Of a DNA stretch of 64,000 bases, positions 51,860-64,000 are shown one piece after another. This DNA is from Terebella lapidaria (taxonomy: Eukaryota > Annelida > Polychaeta > Terebellida > Terebellidae). Under the pieces are notes generated by a model. That model was not told where the DNA came from, ran no database searches, and saw only the letters and a program-made list of their open reading frames with translations. Both the position numbers and the translations under genes were made by a program. The DNA is taken from the NCBI GenBank assembly GCA_949152475.1, contig OX424570.1, positions 21,882,694 through 21,946,693 of the forward strand. Reading direction: 5' to 3'. Position 1 is the stretch's first letter. Every line of letters starts with the position of its first letter.

Positions 51860-52200
51860 ACTTCATTCACCAATAAGATCATTGAATACAAAAAATAGGT
51901 TAGTATCAAGTATTGTGGTCGTGGTCGATAGTAAGAACAAAACAGTGAGATTGCCAGAATCATAACTTCTATTAATTTTTTTTTAATTAGTCTCTAATTG
52001 TTGGGGCCGATGTATGTTTACCAATAGTGATATACACGTGGCTGTCTTCAAGATATACAATTATGGACATTGTCACGGTCTGGTTGATAATCACATCACT
52101 TTGATAAATACGAGCAAGACTTATTTGCGTATTAGGTTTTTGTCGGGTGCCACTTGTGTGGCTGAGAATGTTCACTATTCTTGTAATAAATGAAATAGTT
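51860..52200. repeat. Downstream flank of array unit 3
   Basis: Matches the spacers after copies 1 and 2 (CACCAATAAGATCATTGAAT, 'aattgttggggccgatgtatgtttaccaatag', TTTTGTCGGGTGCCACTTGT). The array similarity fades after about 52.2 kb, which marks its right end. Confidence 0.7.
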
Positions 52201-52879
52201 CCATAAGCTCCATAATTTTTACTACTCAGGAGGCCTCGAGTACGTCAGAGCTATTTTGCTTGTGCTGTGCTCTACAAACATGCCAGATTATACAAATGAA
52301 CGTTATTGTATTTTAGATTAAATCCATATAGTACAACTAGTATATCATACATCCAAATGTCAACCAATTAATGCACAATGCCCCGGGTAAATTGTGTTTT
52401 CATCGAAAGAAAATCCTGATCATACTCTGGCATAGAAGAGTAATATTGAATGGCGATATACATGTATGGTGTGGTATTTTACAGAGCTGTTCAATTCAAT
52501 AGTAATATATTATTTCATAATAAACATCACATACGACATGAATACAATATAATGATACAATAATCATAGCAATTACACTGGAATTACTGTGATTACAATT
52601 CGATTTCCTAATTGTTATGAAATTTACCTCACAAACGATATATTTCCCTAAATATGATAAATATGCTTACGTACTAGGTTCATAGATTCCACGACCCCAC
52701 ATAAAGCTGAAGACATGCATGCTAGTACTTAACGTAAGTAATCAAACAACACAATACAACAGTTCAATCACATCACTGGCATCGCAATCACATTTCATAC
52801 GACTGTTCCTCATGCCACCTACAAATGGTATATACTCCATCAAAATACAACCACTGACGACAGAAGACCAGAGTTGCAC
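52200..52879. other. Intergenic stretch
   Basis: AT-rich, no supported gene or clear repeat. It lies downstream of the minus-strand NHL gene and should include its 3' untranslated region. Confidence 0.5.
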
Positions 52880-53743
52880 TCACATTCCAAACAGCTGGAC
52901 ACGGTAATTACCAAAGTCGTACACGATAACTGTCTTACTATTTACAGCAACACTAAAAGGCTTCCTGAATTCTCCCATGCGATCTCCCTCTCTCCCCACC
53001 ACACACACAAACTCTGCCCTGTCACTGAGTACTATCAGCTGGTGATTGCCTTCCTCTGCTACAACAATGTTACCAGCAGAGTCAACAGCGACGTCATTAA
53101 CTCTGACATCACTTTGTACATTCGGTACACTGACTGTAAAATTTCGTAGATGTTCTCCCCCCAAGGTGAACATCTTCAATCTCGATCTGTTATATTCACT
53201 CACGAGCACAAAATTGTCTCCTGTCACAGCAACGCCATTAGACCAGGTCCTAAACTGACCAGGTTCTTCACCCCTTGACCCGATAGTGCGGATGAATTTA
53301 CCCTCGCACGTCCAAACTTTCACACAGTAATGGTTACTATCAGACACCAGCAGCTCACCCGTATGTGACAAGGCGAGGTTCACGGGTTGATCGAACTGAT
53401 CGTCCTCACCTCCCTCAGAACCAAACATCCTGATAAGTTGATAAGATTTGTCGTAAACCTTCACTCGGTTGTTACAGCTGTCAATCACGTACAACTCACC
53501 AGACATACTCACACACAACCCTCGAGGACGATCGAACTGATGTGGCCCGTCACCTTCCTCACCAAAGATCAACACCAAATTGAGGTCCTTGTCATATACT
53601 TTGATACGATGGTTGAATGTATCAGACACGATGTACCTGTCATCTGTGGAGGCCACGTGGCCTAGACTTGCATACTCTTCTCGACCACAGCCTTGACTGC
53701 CTCGCACAGCTAAGGACCTCAGTTGTGCGTATTCGGGTGTCAT
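52880..53743 (-). CDS. NHL-repeat protein (TRIM/NHL-like C-terminal domain)
   Basis: The product is 287 residues made of five or six NHL blades. Typical units are YIVSDTFNHRIKVYDKDLNL, then GDGPHQFDRPRGLCVSMSGE and LYVIDSCNNRVKVYD, then EPGQFRTWSNGVAVTGDN, ending FGNYRVQLFGM. NHL domains form a beta-propeller for RNA or protein binding, often at the C-terminus of RING/B-box TRIM proteins. No RING or B-box is seen upstream in the window. An open frame just upstream (53923-53744 on minus, VPAESRSPNEWVRDNLAYLH) follows an acceptor TTTTGCAG but is out of frame with the NHL part, reaching a stop where the NHL ATG lies. The gene may be a fragment, or an exon boundary has been missed. Confidence 0.8.
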   Translation of the reverse strand: MTPEYAQLRSLAVRGSQGCGREEYASLGHVASTDDRYIVSDTFNHRIKVYDKDLNLVLIFGEEGDGPHQFDRPRGLCVSMSGELYVIDSCNNRVKVYDKSYQLIRMFGSEGGEDDQFDQPVNLALSHTGELLVSDSNHYCVKVWTCEGKFIRTIGSRGEEPGQFRTWSNGVAVTGDNFVLVSEYNRSRLKMFTLGGEHLRNFTVSVPNVQSDVRVNDVAVDSAGNIVVAEEGNHQLIVLSDRAEFVCVVGREGDRMGEFRKPFSVAVNSKTVIVYDFGNYRVQLFGM

Positions 53744-53923
53744 GTTTTCTGATATTTCCTGATAGATATCTGGATTGCTTCAGTTGTGGCAACTGCCTTG
53801 GAGATCTCCCTGTTGATGAATTTTTCATCTACTATCAGATTTGCTGATTTCTTGTCTTCCCGATGAAGATAGGCTAGGTTATCTCTCACCCACTCGTTAG
53901 GACTACGTGACTCTGCAGGCACC
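53744..53923 (-). pseudogene. Upstream segment of the NHL gene, out of frame
   Basis: After an acceptor at 53923 the frame reads VPAESRSPNEWVRDNLAYLH and REDKKSANLIVDEKFINREI and ends in TGA at the NHL start. The NHL frame itself is open back only about 45 nt before its ATG. A one-base indel or an unrecognised small intron would explain this. Confidence 0.45.
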
Positions 53924-53979
53924 TGCAAAATAAACATCAGTCTTTTAAAGTGCTGGTAATGCGTGGATGTGAGTATCAA

Positions 53980-56900
53980 CCTAATATCATCGATATAACT
54001 GGATATCTCACTACTTCCACGGCATACTTGTCGAGAACATTACACACTTTAAACACTGCTCTATCGAATTGCACCAGGTTCACAGGTCATTGATTTCACC
54101 TGACACATCAGCTGATTCGAGCATATTCTCTCGAAAATCTTCTATAAAGCAAGGTCAGCCACGGCATTGTATCTGGAAAATTTCATATATTATGGTGAAT
54201 TGATATTTCATTGCCAGTGATATGTCACCATCACATGATACTGACGCTTGATTATTCCATCAAAAGCCCAATTGAATATGCTGGACGTGACACGAGAAGA
54301 ATATCGCGAGGCCATTTCACACAAGATACATGTAGGTGCGAAGCTATGGTTTGAGTATTAATCATCAAAAATCGCAAAACGAAATACATAAATACACATA
54401 ACTACAATGTATATCCACCAATACAATAGTATGTATTTTGTCAAACTTCCTAAGACATAATACTGTGGAAGAAGCAAGTGTACCGACGATGAGCACGGTG
54501 TTTGGGGGCTGATTGAGGCTGATGTGAATAATCGATATTGTCCCTGACAACACAGGCAAATAAAACCATGGGCCTATTGATACCTACCTGTTTTTGTGTT
54601 TAATATTCCAAGCATAGGTGATATATCTTTTGAGGAAACGTTGTCTTTTAGAAGCTCTATCTGTGATACTTATCCGCCCAAATGAAACCTGGTCACCTGG
54701 AATCTCCTGCGTATTCACAGACGTATTGATACGGAGTCAGCTATGTTGTGTGGTTGTGATAGGTAGCACGTTATGAAGGCTCTGTCAATCGTTGGTACAA
54801 CGCTCACAATCAGTTTGTGCTATTCGGGGCAGATCAATATTTGCGTTTCTCATAACGCATGAGTGGTTGCGGTGAGAGCAACTATGGTAGAAGGTTCTTG
54901 ACTGTCAAGTTTCATGAAAAGCTTGGGGTGTAAAGGGTACATGTATGTGTAGAGTATATGTGCCTAAATGAACAATCAGAATTTCAGCTCCCTCGTGCAT
55001 GTCCCTCGTGCATGCTCCTTTGTTAATCTAATTAATCATTGGTGAACTTCTTTATTAAATAGACTACTGGAACACATGTTCAATTTAGTGGGCAATTCTG
55101 TTTCTCCTTGAGAATCAATGATCATGAGGAGTTTATCAGTCGTTCAAGATGATAATCACAGATAAAATAACATGGTGTGTCACGGTGACCAGTTTTCTAT
55201 CATAACCAATTGTCATTCCGGATCTAAATTATATGAAATCAACTGCGAATGAAATTGCCCACTAAATTGAACACGTAACCCTGATCACATTATTCACATT
55301 AATCAGAGTGCGTGAAACGCGTCCACTGCTGCCCCCTGTTCAATGAATGTATGACACGTTCAGTGATGTTCAGGATATTTAGCGAACGATATCGGATATT
55401 TTTTATTCTCTATGAGCATAGAAATACTAATTCTGGGTAATGTCTGGACCGAAATCGGTCGTGTTTGAAAAGCATTGCCGTTTTGTTCATAATGTAGGGC
55501 TGACGCTTGATACATCTAATGTGTTGTATACCTGTATGTATACAAGTAAGCGTCAGGAAATGTAGTAAATACATATGTCGCCTTCTAGCAGTGCGTAGCT
55601 TGATTCCAGTGTGGAGAATGGGGAGAAAGAAAGTTTATTTGAGTATGGACTTCTATAGTGATGGCATATTGCAATTATATTCACATGGTTCCCACTATTT
55701 TGTGGATAACAAAATCAGGACTTATATCAATTGACCCATATCAACTCGAAACCTCTACAGCTCCCACTATCACAAAGCAAAAAATAGGACCGGCAGCTCG
55801 TCGATATAAATTTGACATGCCTCATAAATTTAACTTGTACACTTAGGCCACTATATTCACATTTATACATTAAGGACTCCACTTGAAAAACAACATCCAC
55901 TACAAAACATTTACCGCATAGCATTGTGCACCATGTTTTGCACCATTTTGCGTGTAAAAAATCAATACAGAGACTTTGGTGTTATTACCCCTTTGCCAGT
56001 TTATAACTGACTTCCATAGGCCTATCAATATACAAATGCCATATTTTAATCTCTGCAAAATAAAGTGATCATTTCATCATGTTCAAACCATCATGCACGA
56101 TAGTATAGGCGTTGGAAAGTCGGTCGATACGAAGGGATACGAACGTTATGTGCAAAATATTCTATGACAAAACTTTTTCTGCGACCATATATAGCACAAT
56201 TCAAATGGTCGGCAATACTTTCTCATTCAAGAACGATATCTTTCGGAACAGTGCTCAAGCAATAATGGCGATGAACCAGCCATCCGCTAGGATTCGGGTA
56301 ACTCCCCTGGAGTCGCCGTCTGATCGGTCAAATCTATCGAAGTCCACCCAATATTTTGCGGTTGTCAGGCATGAATAAATTTTAAAGCTATAATCACTTT
56401 TAGAATTGACAAAATTTATTCATTCTGCGGTAGCTTTATTTTGTCTATAGAATGAGATATCGTACAAATTTGGGTCTGAAAATGTGTATTGCGTGCCTAA
56501 ATTGAGTTGTCAAATCAAGATTCAAATCTTTTTTTTTCCTCAAAGCGGCCCGCCTTGCGAGCGATTTCTACACACAGTCTCATGACGTCATTGGTATTTG
56601 CGTAGATACTGTGGCAACCGGCAATGTAGGCAGGCCGATCATTCTCTATCCACTGTTTTCATGCACGATTAACGGCAATTTTCTGAGTATCTGTTGTCGA
56701 ACTGTGCCTATTTCCTATATATTCCTGACTCTCTCGAGATGTAGTTTCAAATTTGCGTGACAATCAATATAGCTAAATTTGGCTGATTTTAAAATTGATT
56801 CCAACTTTAACATTATACAAACTACCGGAAATATTTTTGAGAAATTTCATTGTCGCCTGGTGGAGGCGAGAATGAAAATGTCTCAGCCACACATGTGGAA

Positions 56901-58833
56901 AACATGATAATGGAATATATACCACAATTGCCCGCGGACACTGCATATTTCCCTGCAACGTTAACCACTCTCGTGTGACAGCAGACGAAGTTATGTACAT
57001 GGAGAAAACGCTACCAACAGAAAATCATTTATAATGGAGTATTGGATTGGTCTATATTTAAATGGGAAATATTCTATGAATGCATAATGTGAGTCTGCAT
57101 GGAAGCATTTGTGTACACCGTGTGTATTTTTATTGCAAAAACTGGACTCTAATGATCAATCAATTTAGTCATGTGAAACATACATGGGTTAATAATGGGG
57201 TACCGGCGACTATGGCAAATTGGTTGGAGTCGTTCAGTAAAGACCCGACTTGCATTTCACACCCTCATGTGGGGAAACCATTCATGCATAGCACACTCAG
57301 TGATTTGGTCACCCTACTGGTCAACACTGATCAGCTCCTATGAATATTGATTTTAGCCATGCCCGATTAACTCTTGGACATTGGAATATCCGTATAAGGC
57401 AAGTCGGGTCTAAATACAGAAAGTCACATCTATTTTGTGACTCTCGATAATGTATCCCATTGGTGTGTTATATAACTTTGGATGTAAATATTTGATCGTG
57501 TTTAACTTTATTTTTATTAGTTGTTTTTTCAGGTGTGTTCTTGCCATCATCAAAATCAGGTTGGGTTGATGGTAATGTACATTGTAGTCAGTGATCAAAG
57601 TAAAAATCCAGTCTGAAGTAAAATCCTAATAGATATCACTAGTGATCAAAGAATTTTTTTTTATTGCTGGTTTTGACTTGAAAAACAAAACAAAACGAGG
57701 ACATTCCTTAAATAAGGGAAATCCTCTTCCAAAACTCTTCCAATGTATATAAATCGTACTATATACATGTATACGCTATTGTTATATATGTATATATACA
57801 AAGGTTCCACTCATTGACGAGTTGTATCTGCGAAACACAAAAGGACATGTTTAAAGGAGAAATAAGGATGAGTGCGAGATAAAGGTCAAGATCGAACAAA
57901 TGCAATGAAGTGAAACCCCAGATATATATTTCTGATTGTTTCTGCCTCTTTCTTTCATGGCCGATTCCCATCGTAAGGTGAGTCCTTACTTTCCGTATGA
58001 CCAACTTATCGCCTTAGGTGAAAATTTAGATTTTTATGAATTATAGTGGCTAAATGAAAGGGATGTGGATTTGCAATCCTGATTATATAGATTTGTTTGT
58101 AATTGGTCATTTGGAAGGATATAATGCGATTGTAATTTTGAAACCAATGTTCAACTGCTTTGGAAAGTAAATGTAATGATATAAAAAGATAACAATGGAC
58201 ATGATTCCGATTGATTGGTTTTGTCTCCAGTCAATTCATCCCCTAGTGCATAGTGCCCTGGTTGTCATTCGAAAAAGAATTTTGTCGATATTCAATCGTG
58301 TAAATATAAGTGAAGCGTTCGATATGTGGTAGTTAGATTAGTGGAATATGACTTCAAGTTTCCATTGTTAAAAAAGTTTGGTACTACTGTAGTGGGATTA
58401 TTGAATTTTCAATGGATAAAAGAAATAATTTTCACTTAACAGAAATCATAGTGTTTCGTTTTCCTTTGATATTGCGTTAGACATTTTCCTTTATTACTTG
58501 AAATATTAGGATATGAATAGATATTATCTTTCCCGATACTCGTCACCATGTTCGCCTAAGTGTTCAATTGTCACGGATTGAAGACACCTAATAAGGTTTG
58601 TATTTATAAGTGCTTCCACAGCACACGCCAATACCAGTATCTCCTTACGATATGACACATGATCTACTTATTCTCCTATTGGCTATTGTGTGTGCGCAGG
58701 GAGGGGGGCGTTGTGGTGCCCGTTGTCAGGTGCCCGTATGTGTATGGTTGATGAACATTTGTACAGTTAAGAATGGAGGAAAATCAGAGCATGTTACCTA
58801 CCTTGAATAAATCATATTTCTGAAGTGAACTAA
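53980..58833. other. Long intergenic region
   Basis: No supported gene. It includes a small foldback element with 20-bp arms GTTCAATTTAGTGGGCAATT (55078-55097) and its complement (55253-55272). The open frames present (for example 57080-57343) are short, lack recognisable domains and are not flanked by convincing splice sites. Confidence 0.55.
55078..55272. mobile_element. Small MITE-like foldback
   Basis: 195 bp bounded by a perfect 20-bp inverted repeat, GTTCAATTTAGTGGGCAATT. No clear target duplication. Confidence 0.6.
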
Positions 58834-58848
58834 ATGTCTTTGACAGAT

Positions 58849-61800
58849 ATGGATTCTCTAAATGCTTTGCTGTTTGGAGTTTTGCTACCTATAATTGTAA
58901 GTGGTGAAGACCTTTTTGGTGACTTTGCCCGACTGAAGAATCAGATTTTTAGTTCACCGTTGGAGTGTGGCAGACACGGTGCGCGGTCAGTCTTCGACTG
59001 TGCTGCCCTCTGTGGTCAGACTGACACCTGTATGGCGGCAAATGTCCGGACACGGTCTGGAGCTCTTGGCAAGTACTGGTGTGACGTCATGGCGTCAGTC
59101 AACGCCAGCAGTCTGGTCGAGTCAATCGGAGAGACAACACTCATCAAAATAAGTAAGTATTCAATTCATTAGAAAGACGAAAATGTAATTTTGTCATCTA
59201 CGTTGGCTCTTTACCGCCAATTACATTCGTGCATTTCTCACTCCATCTATAATTATCACCTCACAATTTTCACCGCGTTTATAATTTCCATCCCGTTTAT
59301 AATTACCACCTCAGAATTATCACCGCGTTCATAATTACCACCCCGTCTATAATGATCACCTCACAATATTCACCGAGTTTATAATATTCACCCCATCTAT
59401 AATTATCACCTCACAATATTCACCGCGTTTATAATTTCCACCCCGTTTATAACAACCACCTCAGAATTATCACCACTTTCATAATTTCCTTCCACCTCAG
59501 TGAAAAAAATGGCAAATTGAAATACTTTTTTTTAAATAGACACAAGGACCAGAAAATTGCCTAGTGACTTTCCGTATCAGATGTATATTTTATCATTATA
59601 GTTAATTATTACCTATAAATCGGCTGTTAACTAGTAGATTCTCGTTACTTTCCGAGGCGAAAATTCGGCAGTGGTCATGCGTTATGATTGAAACCCCAAC
59701 ACGCAAATATATTTACAGCCCGCATTTACGACGTAAATACTTCATAACAGCCCAGCAGTCACGTGATCTGATATAGCATAGAACATCAGGCAAGGTTAAT
59801 GAGGTTAGCAGTAAACATTGATTTGTACCAGCAATGTATGTGTGATATGTTCTTGAAGTTATGTTTACCGGTAATTCTGGCCTCGTGATGTAACCTGGAA
59901 GGTAATAAATGATGTTTGTTGACTACTGTGTTTATCTCCTTGTAGACCAATTGATATAGGTAATAATAGTAATAATATGTTTTTGGCGGGCGTAGTGATT
60001 ATTTACGGCCCAGCTCAGATTATTTACAGCTCTCCAAGATTTTGCAGCCCTCGCAAGCTCGGGCTGCAAATGAACCTTGTCGGGCTGTAAATAATCTGAG
60101 CTGGGCCGTAAATAATCACTACGCCCTCCAAAAACATATTAATGTTATATTGCCGACAAGAACATATATGTGAAACTAAATTACATGTTCTTCTTCTGCC
60201 ATAATTTGCATATCAATGTAATCCATCATCTGCAAACACACAAGTCACACAAACGAAGCAATAAGGTGATTCTGAGACATTGTCACCTGCTGAGTGTGAT
60301 CTATCAAAACGTGATTGAGCTGTACAATTTTTCTACATAATAATTACATTTGATAGTATTCTCTATACAAACATATTTCTTCGAATAATATTTATTACGT
60401 ACGGAAGTCTGATTTCCTATACGGAGATTGTGACAAATGTGAAGACAACATATTTCCATAATATTATTCCTACAACATATTAGGCCTATTATTAGCTCCC
60501 CAAAAATGCATTTGGGATAGATTTATATCATTTTCGGGAATGAGGCATATCAGATCCTCCAAAAAACAATATATGAACAATATAAAATAACATATAATAA
60601 TATGAATGATTACTGCTGTCGTTGCATTAGGCTACATTTTACAACGACAGAATGATGATATCAATGCATTTTTTCAAAAGATATTTTCATGTATTCTTAT
60701 ATATGTACTTCAAATTGAATGAGGCATATACTTTTCACAACAGTTCAGATTAATTGGGCGTTAGTTGCAATTATACGGGTGTTAGTCCTCTGTGTGTATA
60801 TAGCGGAGGGCTATGGAAAAATACGATTCAGCACGTTCGTGAGAACCACATTCGTGGATTCGTGTGTAGAAAACAAACCCGGAGTTGAAATTTGCAGTGT
60901 AACCTTGTAACACCGGGCACACCTCGCGTGCTCAGCTGTAACATGGATCCCGTTTTCTCGGAGGACCCTGTGTGTCTACATGCAATGTGATACACCAGTC
61001 GTGACAATGGTCTTAAATAATACGCAAGCGCTATCGATAAAGAGGAGTAGTCACAAAAATGGCTGTTTAGACACTATCGAGTTCTGCTGCATACATTCTG
61101 AAGACCGCGATTCACATCAAATAATAAATACTACAAAAGGTGTCAGGTGGCATTTTCCAAACACACCACTACCAAAGCACAATATCGTACCTTACATCGA
61201 GTATTCACACCTATATTGGGCATCTATTAGTGATCAATAATTCATGTATTTTTGAATCAGCAATGTTTCAGAAAATGAGTGATAGAACACGCTGATATTT
61301 GTCCACATGTGCCCCTTCCATTGTTTTAGGAAACAATGCATGCCAAAAAAAAACCTATCTAAAATTCCCAGCAAATTTGTCTCCAAACGTGAAACAAATC
61401 ATATTAGTAATTTCTATAAGCATAAACATGATACATCTTGGTAAAACTTATATTTAGGATTAATACGTCATGTTTTTTTTACATTATCCAGTTGACCACT
61501 GTCCGTCCAACCCATGTCAAAATGGCGGTACTTGTACAACGGGACTCTATGGGTACACGTGCACCTGCCCCGCCCACTACACTGGAGTCACGTGTGGATC
61601 GTGCACTTTTATAGAAGCATTCACTGACGAAGTGACCACGGCAACCGTTTCTCTGTATCAGTTTCCTGTTCTGATACAGAAAGGAACAGCCGGACACGAC
61701 TGGATTGTGAGTATCGCAGTTCAAATCGCAGTCTGAATGTTGTTCAATAGAAAACTGAGCCGAGACCCCCCCCCCCCCCCTCCAAGATGTGCATTGGTAG

Positions 61801-63728
61801 AAACTGCGACCATTGTATTAACCTTAAGTGTATTTTACATAATTCATTTTTAGACTTTTGTCCGATAACCTGTTGGCGTTTTAATTTCTCGATGTTCGCA
61901 TTTTTTAGACGAAAAATGCTTGGTAGCAATTTTCTCAAAAACTTTTCTGACAGTATTGACATTTTTGTTTCAAAAGATTCATCATATGTACCCTTGTGAA
62001 GTGTACGTTTCTTTGTCCTTGAATCGCCGATTTGCGTGTCGCAGCCATTTGGTTTTTGGAAGGATCGGCAAGTCACTATTCGTTTTGAGCCATTTGTAGC
62101 AAAAAAAAAAAAAAAATTGTCATTGAAGAATTGTTGGACATCTACTTTTTCCTTCATAATGGGAGCTGTCCGGAGTAAACTCCAAGAGCACTTCAAGACA
62201 ATATTGGCCCATTCAAATGGGAAGTCACATATAGTGATTTCAGTGGTGACCTTATATTTGACCTTCAGTGACCTTAAAAGTCAAAACGGTAATTCTGGTG
62301 AAAAACCAACAATCTTGGCCCAACATTATATCTTTCTCCGGTGGCCTTCCTCAGCCCTATTGGCTGATTATTTAACACAGTGGCAACAAATCAGAACTTG
62401 CATACTCTACGTCCCCGATAACATCAGCGAAGATTTCAATGTAATTTTGAGATTTTCAATTGACATAATAGAACAAGATTGACATTCACATTCATAAAGT
62501 GGACATGCAAGTGTATAATCTAGTATACAATCAAACCATGATACTGTTTAACAGAATGCACATACAATTACAGATGTTGATGAGACGCCAGGACGGTTCT
62601 GTGGATTTCGTCAACAGACTCTGGAATGACTACACTGTAGGGTTCGGTCAATTCGAGAGCGAATTTTGGCTGGGTGAGATGTGTTCTGTGTTCTATTCGA
62701 CAACAAATAGAATGATGTTTAACAAATATATTATGGAATGTCATCCCCTGCATTATGGTCTGTATCGCAGTGTCTTAACTCATCTGATTTCGGTGCAAAA
62801 CTGTCTTGAACATCGTATTCATTTGTTCATATGGATGAAAAAATATCTGATATCGTTCTCTGATGGCATCTATATAATATTGGATGCATTTTACACTGCT
62901 CTCTGAATATTTTTTTTGTTATCCTAACCAATCATTTGGCGAAAATGATCAAGGGGTGGCATATGTCCAGTGTGTGTAGCTGCGTGTAAAATTGTTCAAT
63001 TTCAGTTGGCGAAGAGATGTCAATTAAACCCTGTTTTTGTATGGTGGTTCCAGGTAATTACAAAACCCATTTGCTGACAAACAACGGGAGCACTTATACC
63101 CTGCGTGTCGACATGAGAACATTTGGTGGAGAATGTCGTTATGCCGAGTACTCAACATTCAGAGTGGGGCCTGATGCTAAGAAGTACATGCTAACCTTAG
63201 ATGGTTACAGCGGAGATGCTGGTTTGTATCCTTGCAATAACGTAGCTTAGTGATTTAAGTGGGCTAATTTCATGCGTTTTATGGGAGGCCTCTCCAACAC
63301 CTTGTTGTAGTGTAATTGTTTGTATTGTTAAAAAAAATATGCGAATGTCCTTTGTGATACATCTCCTGATGGTCTCGTAATGGTTTGTGAGGCCAGACAT
63401 TTTCGAGCGGAATTTGAGCATCGTTTGTTTGTATATTTGTGGAATATTATGGGGCAAACAGTGCATTTATTCTGCAGGAAATGCCATGTATGGACCACTA
63501 CCCAGCGCTGACTTGCGAAATAAGTCATTTGCGACCTCAGATCAGGACACGCCAGCTTGGTGCGCTACAATCTTTAAGGGTGGATGGTGGTATGCTAACT
63601 GTTTCCAAGCCAAGCTAACAGGACGATACGGACAGAATGAGTTCATCAGCTACGGGATACACTGGGATGGCGTCTCCGGATACTCGGAAGGACTAGAGTA
63701 TGCCGATATGAAAATCAGGGTGAATTAG
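58849..63728 (+). CDS. Secreted PAN/EGF/fibrinogen-related protein (FReD, ficolin-like)
   Basis: Exons are 58849-59152, 61492-61706, 62574-62673, 63054-63221 and 63478-63728, about 345 residues; phases 1, 0, 1, 1 all agree. Exon 1 gives a signal peptide (MDSLNALLFGVLLPIIVSG) and a PAN/apple-like cysteine segment (CGRHGARSVFDCAALCG). Exon 2 gives one EGF domain with all six cysteines (CPSNPCQNGGTCTTGLYGYT ...). Exons 2-5 give a fibrinogen C-terminal domain: MRRQDGSVDF, EFWLG, then NYKTHLLTNNGSTYTLRVDM and the GWWYANCFQA block. It is probably a secreted lectin-like recognition protein. The usual calcium and ligand loop is shortened (SDQDTPAWCA), so binding may differ. An alternative start lies 15 bases upstream. 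Confidence 0.88.
59215..59510. repeat. Short tandem repeat in intron 1 of the FReD gene
   Basis: Recurring 'taattatcacctcacaatattcaccgcgtttataatttccaccccgtt' in about nine half-units of 28-30 bp with drift. Non-coding. Confidence 0.85.
59974..60140. mobile_element. Foldback MITE in intron 1 of the FReD gene
   Basis: Arms of about 60 bp (AATATGTTTTTGGCGGGCGT ... CGGCCCAGCTCAG) and near-perfect complement. The loop centre (GCAGCCCTCGCAAGCTCGGG) is itself partly palindromic. Confidence 0.85.
60150..61491. other. Remainder of intron 1 of the FReD gene
   Basis: AT-rich intron DNA, no supported gene. Open frames at 60719-60910 and 60980-61240 show no domain and no conserved splice structure. Confidence 0.5.
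61800..62310 (+). repeat. GGTCA-type interspersed repeat in intron 2 of the FReD gene
   Basis: Carries 'gacttttgtccgataacctgttgg', 'ttcaaaagattcatcatatgtaccc', an A-run (62100-62116) and 'gtgaccttatatttgaccttcagtgacc'. It is parallel to the repeat at 50860-51340. Confidence 0.75.
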
Positions 63729-64000
63729 ATGTTTGTTTTTGCATCATGATAACTTGAAACTTAGCCATTATAGTTTATCATTGAAGTCTTACATCAGAGT
63801 TTACATCGGTGTTTGATAGATACATCATCTTTGTTGCAACCGACGTAATTCCTTAGTTTATATGGACGAAATTAACTCAAAGACTGGGTTCAGTCCCATA
63901 ACAAAAAAAAATATAACATAGATTTTTTTCCGCTCCACATGTTTGGAGCCAAAATATGATTGGGATTAAAATTGTATATAAGTCATCTGTAATTTCAATG
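63729..64000. other. 3' flank of the FReD gene
   Basis: AT-rich, no gene. Probably 3' untranslated sequence; no standard AATAAA is evident close to the stop. Confidence 0.5.

Noticed and set aside
57080..57343. 87-residue frame in the intergenic region
   Set aside because: No domain, no flanking splice sites, no second copy to compare.
62036..62482. 148-residue frame in FReD intron 2
   Set aside because: It overlaps a GGTCA-type repeat with a 17-base A run and is not in phase with the flanking exons.

Overview
The window is eukaryotic nuclear DNA from an invertebrate animal. Genes are split by GT-AG introns, exon joins are mostly phase 1, the extracellular modules (VWA, EGF-like, fibrinogen-like) are metazoan, and intergenic DNA is AT-rich with many interspersed repeats. 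Together this suggests a marine lophotrochozoan (mollusc or brachiopod) or a non-vertebrate deuterostome; I cannot fix the phylum from sequence alone. No rRNA, tRNA, CRISPR array or bacterial-type operon is seen.

Region 1 (about 3.1-52.2 kb) is a tandem array of one gene. Each unit holds a small type II membrane protein gene: exon 1 has a transmembrane segment and stalk, exon 2 is a short EGF-like piece, exon 3 is a VWA domain with a complete MIDAS, and exon 4 is a short tail. Three copies are present (starts at 3992, 22770 and 32682). The flank of a further unit remains at about 3.1-3.4 kb. The intergenic spacers are duplicated too, so A (9.35-22.55 kb) and B (27.4-32.5 kb) can be compared as filled and empty insertion sites.

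Region 2 is what has landed in the array. A 6.55-kb DIRS-type retrotransposon (13035-19587) with gag, RT/RNase H/methyltransferase-like and tyrosine recombinase coding, inverted terminal repeats and an exact internal complementary region sits in spacer A only. A 1.5-kb TA-flanked inverted-repeat element (9961-11444) is also in spacer A only. The last intron of gene copy 3 has grown from about 220 bp to about 13 kb. It contains a hairpin MITE, a 6.95-kb PIF/Harbinger transposon (37825-44769, Myb-like protein plus DDE transposase) and a 5.42-kb element (44938-50357) with Polinton-type ends. That last element has 5'-AG termini, TIRs of about 400-470 bp and a perfect 6-bp target duplication CATGTG. 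It encodes only an A32-like packaging ATPase, a PC4-like DNA-binding protein and a 62-residue protein, and is the best candidate here for an undescribed system.

Region 3 (52.8-63.8 kb) holds an NHL-repeat gene on the minus strand and a five-exon secreted PAN/EGF/fibrinogen-related (ficolin or FReD-like) gene on the plus strand. The left end of the window carries a 5'-truncated CR1/Jockey-like LINE. GGTCA-rich interspersed repeats, a 38-bp minisatellite expanded in gene copy 3, and several MITEs fill much of the rest.
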